Shown: one piece after another, positions 32,521-39,203 of the stretch
How positions within the stretch are numbered: position 1 is the stretch's first letter
Layout: every line of letters starts with the position of its first letter
Assembly (NCBI GenBank): GCA_002104895.1
Contig: MCFG01000512.1
Span: 1-39,203 of the forward strand
DNA: 39,203 nucleotides
From: Anaeromyces robustus
Lineage: Eukaryota; Neocallimastigomycota; Neocallimastigomycetes; Neocallimastigales; Neocallimastigaceae
Direction of reading: 5' to 3'
Notes under the pieces: model-generated
Told to the model about the DNA's origin: nothing
The model's database searches: none
Seen by the model: the letters and a program-made list of their open reading frames with translations, nothing else
Made by a program: the position numbers and the translations under genes

Positions 32521-35500
32521 ATGAAATTTATTTCGAAAGTACTGGGTTTATTCTTCCTTTCATCCTCTCTTTTAGTCAATGCTGAAAATTTAAATGAATG
32601 TGATGAACTTAAGGAATATTTAGGAAAAAAAGTAGAGTTCACTGAATGTAAAAATGACAATGAAGGAAGAATTAATTCAATGTAATATATATATATTTAA
32701 AATTTAAAATTTAAATTTTGAAAAATGAAAATTTGAAATTTAATATTAAAAAATAAAAATTAAAATTAAATTTCAATTCTTTATTTATTTATTTATTTAT
32801 TATTTTTTTTACAATATAGAGGTATCTATGATTTTGGTATGAATGAAGAAGATTTTAAAAAGATTCAATCTTATGAAACAATTACAGATTTGTATGTTAT
32901 TATATGAAATAATTAAAAAAAATACATATATATATAAATATAAATTAGTATTAAATATATGTTAATTTATATATATAAATGTATAATTTTTTAGCTCTTA
33001 TATTTTGTCAAATGGTGAAATAAATAATAAAAGTGGATATCCAACTTCAATTAAATATTTAACAGATTTAAAAAATTTAAAAAATTTAGAAATATTGTAA
33101 GAAATGATATTTTATAATATATATATATATTAATAATTTTTGTTTTTATTTGATTTATTAAGAATTACTTCTGTTCTTATTTTTATTATAAAATAAAATT
33201 AATAATATAAATTTTATTTTATAATAAAAATCAGAACAATAATTATATTTATAACAAACTTTTACTAATCCTTTGAAAAAATAAATTCTTATTATATATA
33301 TATATATATATTTTGTTTTCTATATCTATACGTAATGTAATTTTTTTAATATAATTCTTATTAATTAGGTATATCGGTTACTATACATATAAAATGAATT
33401 GTAGTCCAGATTATTCCAGTTATCCTGAATGTTATACTTATTTTACAGCTACCATTGATAAGGATACTTTTAAAGATTTAAAAAATTTAAAAGAATTGTA
33501 ATGAAAATATTATATATTTTAAATCATAAATAACTAATGAATACTATAAATTAAATTAAATTAAATAAATGTATTAATTTATACTTATTATTATTATTAT
33601 CATATACTTAATATTCCTATTTTAATATAATATATAATAAATTTTATGAAATGATTTGATATTTATACAGATCTTTATACAGAATAGATCTTTCTCAAGA
33701 GAATATCAATGAAATATCAACTTTAGATAATTTAAAATCATTGTAAATTTATTTATATTCTTTTTGAATTAATAAATTTTATTTAGTATATATTTATTTT
33801 TAAAAAAAATTCTTTAATAATTTTTATAATTATTTTAACATATATATATTTTTTTTTCAAAAGATCCGTCGAATCTTCTGTATTTGATAAAATTAATGAT
33901 ACTAAAGATTTAAATAACCTTAGCAATATGAATTCTTTGTAAATGCCATTTTCTTTAAATATATTGATATTAATAATAATATTCTAATATTTTATTAAAA
34001 AAAAAAAACATAATAATTATTGATAATAATCATTTTATTAAATCTTATTTTCATTATAAATAATAGTTCATATAGAGCAAGTGTTGTAGGTGAAAGTACT
34101 ACTTATCTTCCAATGGAACTTATAAATAATTTTACATCCCTTAAAGAATTGTAAGTTATAATAAAAAAATGAAATAAAAATTATTACAAATTAATATAAA
34201 ATATTTATAATTAAAAATTATTATGATTATTAATATATTTTTTATGTTAAAAAAAATAATTAATTAATTAATATCAAATATAATCCTATATTTATTTATT
34301 TAATTTTTTATTTATTTATTTAGAAATATTCATCTTTATTCTAATTTCCATGGTGCTGCTTCCTTTTTACATGATGAAATAAATTTTACTGCTTCTGATA
34401 ATAATAACATTGAAATTTTGTAAGAATAATATATTAAATATTATTATTAACATTAATATTATTATTGTTGTTATTATTATTATTGTTATAATGATAATAA
34501 TAATCAAATAAAATAAAATAAAATAATATAGAAAATAATATATATATTAAGTATAATTTAATTAATATATAAATATATATATATATATTTATATCTTTAA
34601 AAAATTATTTTATTTTATTAAATATATAATTGAATAAAATAATTTTCAATAATAAAGAGATTTATATGGAATTAAAATAACTGAATCTACTGTAGATGAA
34701 ATTTTGAAATTAAATAATCTTAAAGAATTGTAAGCTTAAAAATAATTATTATATATAATAATTACTAATTATATTGTTAAAAAAAAAATATCTTTCAATT
34801 GTAATAAATTATATTAATATATAATTTTTTTTTCTAAAATAATTTAAATATCATTATTATCGATATTCTTTTCTTTTTTTTTTTTTGTAATTCAATTCAT
34901 TAGAAAATTGGATACTTGTAGGTTTGATTTAAATGATGAAGTATTTAATAAATTAGAAAAATTGGGAAATCGCTGTCCAATGTAAACATTTTTATTTATT
35001 TTTTTTTATTATTATTATATATGATATATTTTAATTTTAATTATTTTTATATAAAATATATATCATTAAAAATATTAAATATCTTATTTTATAATATTTA
35101 TTTGATATATATATACATATTTTTTTTATTAATAGGAAAATTTCATATATTTATTGTGAGGATCAAGATCCTTTGGTTGATGTCGATAATAAAAATTGTG
35201 AACCTACTACCTCTACAAAGACTTCTACTCCAACTACTACTACCAAGAAATCTTCTACCACTAAAACTACTACAACTACTACCAAGAAGTCTTCTACTAT
35301 TAAGAAACCTACTACAACTACTACCAAGAAGTCTTCTACTACTAAGAAACCTACTACCACTAAAACAACTAAAAAGTCTTCTACTACTAAAAAATCTTCT
35401 ACCACTAAAACTACTAAAAAACCTACTACAACCAAAACAACTAAAAAATCATCTACTACTACTAAGAAACCTACTACAACTAAAAAAACAACTAAAAAGT

Positions 35501-35856
35501 CTTCAACTACTAAGAAATCTTCTACTACTAAAAAAACAACCAAAAAGTCTTCTACTACTAAAACCACTAAAAAGAGTACAAAGAAATCCACTACCACTAA
35601 AACCACTAAAAAGAGTACAAAGAAATCCACTACCACTAAAACCACTAAAAAAATAACCAAAACAAAAACTACAACAAAAACAAAAACAAAAACAAGTACT
35701 AAAAATATTCCAATTTCAACATCAAGACATGGTAAATGTGGTTCAGAATATGGTAGATGTAGAGAAGGTTATTGTTGTAGTAAATATGGTTATTGTGGTA
35801 AAGATGAAAAGTATTGTGGTAAAGGATGTCAACCAGAATATGGTCTTTGTTATTAA
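32521..35856 (+). CDS. Secreted LRR protein with Thr/Lys/Ser linker and C-terminal CBM18, 11 exons
   Basis: Exons: 32521-32681, 32820-32891, 32995-33096, 33369-33497, 33671-33742, 33864-33938, 34067-34150, 34324-34419, 34658-34729, 34904-34981, 35136-35856. All GT..AG introns (103-272 nt) are phase 2 and the joined frame is 553 residues. Residues 1-21 (MKFISKVLGLFFLSSSLLVNA) are a signal peptide. Exons 2-10 each encode one LRR-type unit; four are exactly 24-25 residues, and most end in L-x-N-L-K-E-L. Exon 11 gives a ~170-residue Thr/Lys/Ser linker, probably O-glycosylated, then a 42-residue CBM18 with all eight Cys and the chitin-contacting S-K-Y-G-Y-C. The protein probably anchors to fungal cell-wall chitin and displays its LRR outward; the ligand is unknown. 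It is a distant relative of the LRR gene at 12113. Confidence 0.93.
33173..33237. repeat. 28-bp near-perfect inverted repeat inside intron 3 of the LRR-CBM18 gene
   Basis: Arms 33173-33200 and 33210-33237 match at 27 of 28 positions, with a 9-base loop. It sits in the gene's longest intron (272 nt against a typical 103-238), as if a small hairpin element had inserted. The splice sites are unaffected. Confidence 0.8.
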
Positions 35857-36601
35857 ATAATTATTTAAAACTATAACATTTAAGAAAAAAAAAAAACTAT
35901 AATTTTTATAGTGAATATATATTTTCTATATTTTTTTCTATATTATCTATTATTTTTATAAAAAAATTTATAAATAATTATTGAATTTTAGAATTTTTTT
36001 TTTCTCTCTCTAGTATATTTATTATTTAAATTATTTTAATTTTTAATAAGTTTTATTCTATAATTATTATTCTAAAAATTTTTATTATATAATATTATGT
36101 ATTTTTTTTTTGTATTTTAAAAATTTTATGTAATTTATGTATTTTTTGTTTTCTTTTTTATTATAATTTATTAATATAATAAATTTGAAATAAAAAATAT
36201 TCCAATATTCAAAAAAACAAAATTGTTAGGATTTGTTTTAGACACACATTGAATTAGCCTAAAAATGTTTTAAGTTAGTTATAGAAAGAAAAAAAAAAAA
36301 GTCTAATTATATTTTTAATTTGGATAAAAAAAAAACTTTATATAATCTATATTTATAGTGTATAAAATTGGAACAAATTTTTTTTTATTAACTTCCTCTT
36401 TTTGGAAGAATAATGATAAAAAAAAATAAAAGACTTACGTACATACGTACGTACTGAACAATCATGTAAAAAAATATTTATGTATATTTTAATCAGTTAT
36501 CAAATAATACATTATAATAGTTATAATTATAGATTTGTAAAAATATCTAATGGAGAGAAAGAGAAAAGTTCCTATTTAAATTATTTAATATTAATTATTC
36601 A
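35857..36601. other. Spacer between the LRR-CBM18 gene and the LINE
   Basis: 3' flank of the CBM18 gene: A/T-rich to 36210, then less biased. Contains TACGTACATACGTACGTA (36436-36453), a short self-complementary array, and a patch at 36225-36275 richer in G/C. The LINE's exact 5' end may lie anywhere from about 36220 to 36602. Confidence 0.45.
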
Positions 36602-36697
36602 CCTCTTCTGAGGACCTGTACTTCCATTCATTTGGAATGCTCAGAAGAGGGTAAATGCCTGTCGATACATGGCGACGTTAAGGGCATTTTATGAAGT
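36602..36697 (+). other. Structured RNA candidate in the LINE leader
   Basis: Helix 1: CCTCTTCTGAG (36602-36612) with CTCAGAAGAGG (36640-36650). Helix 2, inside it: CATTC (36625-36629) with GAATG (36635-36639), abutting helix 1's 3' strand. Helix 3: AAATGCC (36653-36659) with GGCATTT (36683-36689), enclosing GTCG/CGAC (36661-36664 / 36673-36676). A possible cross-pairing is ACTTC (36620-36624) with GAAGT (36693-36697). All lie at the apparent 5' end of the LINE. Confidence 0.5.
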
Positions 36698-37201
36698 CTC
36701 CTCAATAATTGTTCTTTTTTCTAATAATATGTATAAGTTGGATATGCAGGAAATGAGTTATTTGTATTTTCTTTTAAATTTACCTTTCATGTATTTCTGT
36801 ATATTATCACTGTATGAATCCATTGTAATTGCTTTAATTATTGTATGAGCTTGATTCACTCAAAAGCATGTGCTTATACTTTATTAGAATTTAGAATAGT
36901 TATTTTTGAGTTCTTCACCTTTAACTTTTTTTTTAATTTTCATGAATTTAAGAATTTACAAGATTTCAAATATATTTACATTCGCAAAAAGAGATTTTTA
37001 TAACAACTATCAATATTCTACAAGTGTTTTTATAATAGAGTAAAGAAGATAAACAATTGATAAATTTAAACAAAAGAAAAAAAAAAAAGAAAAAATTTAC
37101 ATTCAGTTATTACTAGTCTACATTTTTAACTCGATTTTTTTAGTTTAGTACTTTCATTTTACTTTTTTTATTTTTTTCATCAATATTAAATATAGATCAT
37201 A

Positions 37202-39203
37202 ATGGTACGAAATTTTTATAATAGTAACGAAAATAGCAATGTTTTTGTTCGTGGATTCCGCTGTTATGGAACTGATATTAACAACACTAGCATTATCTTC
37301 ATCAATGGCCTTCACTCATGGACCAATGCATATATGATGGATTTTCTGGAATCAAATCTTAAGGAATTCAACAAGTACATTCTTTCAGTTAAACGATCTA
37401 TGTGTTCTAGAGGTTGGTATTTTAGGATCAAAGTTTTATCATCTGACTTTAAATTCGATGATTTCAAAAAGAAATTTGTATCATATATCTCAAATGCTAG
37501 CTTGTCGTATAGTAATTGCACTCATTATATTCGTAAAAGGTCACTTCAACAGATCAGAAATCAACTATTTTCTTCTACAACAAACTTAAATGATTCAATT
37601 AATAACCAAACTAATTCTACAACAAACTTTAATGATTCAATTAATAACCAAAGAAATTCTACAACAAACTTAAATGATTCAATTAATAACCAAAGTAATT
37701 CTACTACAACATCCTCACAATCTAATACTTCAGATTCTTTCCAACGCAACTCATTAGTTAGTATACACTCTAATCTCAACACTCTTAATTCTATCAAAGA
37801 TAAGTTTACTTTTTGTCTCAGTTGGAATACCAATGGATGGAACCACGAAAAGAAAGATAGTATCGAATACTTTATCACATTATTCAAACCTCTTTTTCTC
37901 TGTTTTCAAGAAACAAAGAACGGTTCTGGTGCCAATAGTAGTCAACCATGTAAAGTCACTATTCCCAATTACCGATATTTTGTTAGAAGAGCCGTTGATA
38001 GTATTCCAGGCATGAGAGGTTTATTTTTAGGTTATCATAAATCTTGTCAAGCAATACTTGAAGAGAATTCATTTAATTACATTATTTCCTTAACTAATTA
38101 TAATATATACGACTCTAAATGCTCTGTTGGAAATGTATATATCCCTGTCAGCTCTCATTCTACACAAGTGAAGTGTGCTTTAGCAGAAGTTATTGATTGG
38201 CTTAATATTCATCGTGATCATGCTTCTATTCTTGTTGGGGATTTTAACATGAAAACAGTGGACCTTGAAGAAAAAATATCACCGATTAATGGTTGGATAA
38301 TTTTACCTCTCAATAGTTCAAGAATCTCTTGGGTTCAAGGTGATTTATCTTCAGATATTGATCATGCTTTGGTTAATTATAAAATGTTGAACCTTATATC
38401 GTATGCTTCTTTTATTGATTATCACCCAGTCTCTGATCATAAACCAATGTTAGTATATTGTAAGAAAAATTTTGTTGATCTCTCCTTTACTCACCCAAAA
38501 AAGGTTGTTCAATGGAATAGAATTCGCTGTAAGGAAATGAAAAACGATATTGTTGACAATAACAAGTTTGCTATTTTAAATAATGAGATCTTTAATAATC
38601 CTTCTCTTTCTATTGATGATCTAGTTGATAAGTTTATTAATACTTCTAATTCAATTGCAGAGGACCTTGAAATTACATCTTCTACTGAAATTAGGAAATC
38701 AATGTTCCATATGTCACGTAATATTTACTGTCTTCAAAGAATCAAAAGCTTGAAGTATCGACAAATTAAAAAGAGCCATTTGGATTATGAACCTAATCAA
38801 TTTATTATCCTTGTTGCATCTTATAATAAATTATGCCAATCTATTCATAAAAAATGTAATGAATTTAGAAGACAAAACTATTTATTTTGGATTAAAGTAG
38901 GCTGCGAGGCTACCTTAAAAAATGACAGCAGAAAATCATGGTCATGGATTAAGAAGAATATTAAAAATAACAATCAGGAGTTATTTATACCTCATCCTAT
39001 CAGAGACCACCAAGATAACTTAGTGTATAGTACTAAAGATCAATTAGATGTTTGGTGCAATTATTATAAGAAACTTAGTTATGACTCTACTGGACATAGC
39101 ATGAATAAAAAATTCTGGAAGAATTCTCCCGCTATCAATCGTATAAAGAGTGGAAATAACATAGTATGGGATATTAACCAAGATATCAGCATTGAAGAAA
39201 TCA
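37202..39203 (+). CDS. LINE polyprotein: RRM-like region and APE endonuclease (3' truncated by window)
   Basis: Open for 667 complete codons to the window edge. The ATG at 37202 is the first in frame after TAG at 37193-37195. Residues ~15-110 (V-F-V-R-G-F..., I-I-F-I-N-G-L) have an RRM-like strand/helix pattern (weak inference). A Ser/Thr/Asn linker follows with three 14-residue repeats. Residues ~200-420 are an apurinic-endonuclease-like domain with S-W-N-T-N-G, C-F-Q-E-T-K, V-G-N-V-Y-I-P-V, L-V-G-D-F-N-M, S-D-I-D-H-A-L-V and S-D-H-K-P-M, all catalytic blocks of LINE endonucleases. The domain nicks target DNA to prime reverse transcription. The last residues (I-N-Q-D-I-S-I-E-E-I) look like the lead-in to an RT domain. 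Codon use is less A/T-extreme than in host genes. Confidence 0.92.
   Translation, partial: MVRNFYNSNENSNVFVRGFRCYGTDINNTSIIFINGLHSWTNAYMMDFLESNLKEFNKYILSVKRSMCSRGWYFRIKVLSSDFKFDDFKKKFVSYISNASLSYSNCTHYIRKRSLQQIRNQLFSSTTNLNDSINNQTNSTTNFNDSINNQRNSTTNLNDSINNQSNSTTTSSQSNTSDSFQRNSLVSIHSNLNTLNSIKDKFTFCLSWNTNGWNHEKKDSIEYFITLFKPLFLCFQETKNGSGANSSQPCKVTIPNYRYFVRRAVDSIPGMRGLFLGYHKSCQAILEENSFNYIISLTNYNIYDSKCSVGNVYIPVSSHSTQVKCALAEVIDWLNIHRDHASILVGDFNMKTVDLEEKISPINGWIILPLNSSRISWVQGDLSSDIDHALVNYKMLNLISYASFIDYHPVSDHKPMLVYCKKNFVDLSFTHPKKVVQWNRIRCKEMKNDIVDNNKFAILNNEIFNNPSLSIDDLVDKFINTSNSIAEDLEITSSTEIRKSMFHMSRNIYCLQRIKSLKYRQIKKSHLDYEPNQFIILVASYNKLCQSIHKKCNEFRRQNYLFWIKVGCEATLKNDSRKSWSWIKKNIKNNNQELFIPHPIRDHQDNLVYSTKDQLDVWCNYYKKLSYDSTGHSMNKKFWKNSPAINRIKSGNNIVWDINQDISIEEI
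37574..37699 (+). repeat. 42-bp coding repeat, three units, in the LINE linker
   Basis: Three units start at 37574, 37616 and 37658 and encode S-T-T-N-L-N-D-S-I-N-N-Q-x-N. They separate the N-terminal region from the endonuclease and are almost identical, so they arose recently. Confidence 0.9.

Larger units (their letters stand above)
36602..39203 (+). mobile_element. APE-type LINE (non-LTR retrotransposon), 5' part
   Basis: Composition shifts to clearly higher G/C from about 36600 to the window end. A structured ~600-base leader precedes a long open frame with an APE-like endonuclease. The element is cut by the window edge before the reverse transcriptase, so its 3' end, tail and target-site duplication are not visible. 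The frame is uninterrupted over 2 kb, so the copy looks young and possibly complete. The clade is not assigned, because the RT domain needed for that is outside the window. It lies in the same orientation as, and about 750 bases downstream of, the LRR-CBM18 gene. Confidence 0.88.

Noticed and set aside
35163-35660. Minus-strand V/L/F-rich frame opposite the CBM18 linker, and the plus-strand L/P-rich frame 35021-35656
   Set aside because: Both are shadows of the Thr/Lys/Ser linker codons in the spliced LRR-CBM18 gene.
36602-36697. A functional HDV-like or hammerhead ribozyme call
   Set aside because: No catalytic cytosine at the expected junction, P1 does not begin with G, and no hammerhead CTGATGA/GAAA core is present. 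Kept only as a structured-RNA candidate.
37312-37887. Two minus-strand frames inside the LINE
   Set aside because: They overlap the conserved endonuclease and linker frame on the plus strand and show no family features.

Overview
This window looks like nuclear DNA of an anaerobic gut fungus (Neocallimastigomycota, the Neocallimastix/Piromyces/Anaeromyces group). The evidence is extreme A+T richness with very long A/T homopolymers and microsatellites between genes, short GT..AG introns, A-rich leaders just before start codons, expanded ankyrin-repeat proteins of the kind these fungi carry, a secreted protein ending in a fungal CBM18 (hevein-type) chitin-binding module, and a bacterial-type gene (DUF1846) sitting as one uninterrupted exon. 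The lineage is inferred; no marker gene here proves it.

Layout. 1-60: tail of a plus-strand gene. 2051-4195: decayed ankyrin-repeat gene. 4970-5542 (minus): small coiled-coil-rich protein that resembles an unnamed bacterial family. 7548-10447 (minus): four-exon M3-family zinc oligopeptidase with a signal peptide, which I could splice completely (699 aa). 12113-13429 (minus): secreted leucine-rich-repeat (LRR) protein made of two tandem halves, whose ATG is followed directly by TAA. 13430-17544: gene-free, with a duplicated ~250-380 bp element that ends in an (ATTT)n tail. 17545-19101: DUF1846 protein. 19102-22112: gene-free, with a GC-richer island at 20899-21205. 22113-23132: ankyrin protein followed by decayed repeats. 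24334-28343: large two-exon ankyrin reading frame interrupted by one in-frame TAG and ending in two striking low-complexity arrays. 29468-29549: tRNA-Ser(GCU). 32521-35856: 11-exon gene for a secreted LRR protein with a Thr/Lys/Ser linker and C-terminal CBM18. 36602 to the end: LINE-type retrotransposon in the same orientation, with a structured leader and an open frame (RRM-like region, APE endonuclease, start of the RT region) running off the window.

The genes form no operon-like unit. The common themes are secreted or surface-facing proteins (the two LRR proteins, the CBM18 protein and the M3 peptidase) and repeat-built proteins that grow and decay by tandem duplication (ankyrin, LRR, NQNxW). 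The most unusual structure is the LRR-CBM18 gene: each LRR lies in its own exon, all ten introns are phase 2, and the introns between repeats cut the same leucine codon.
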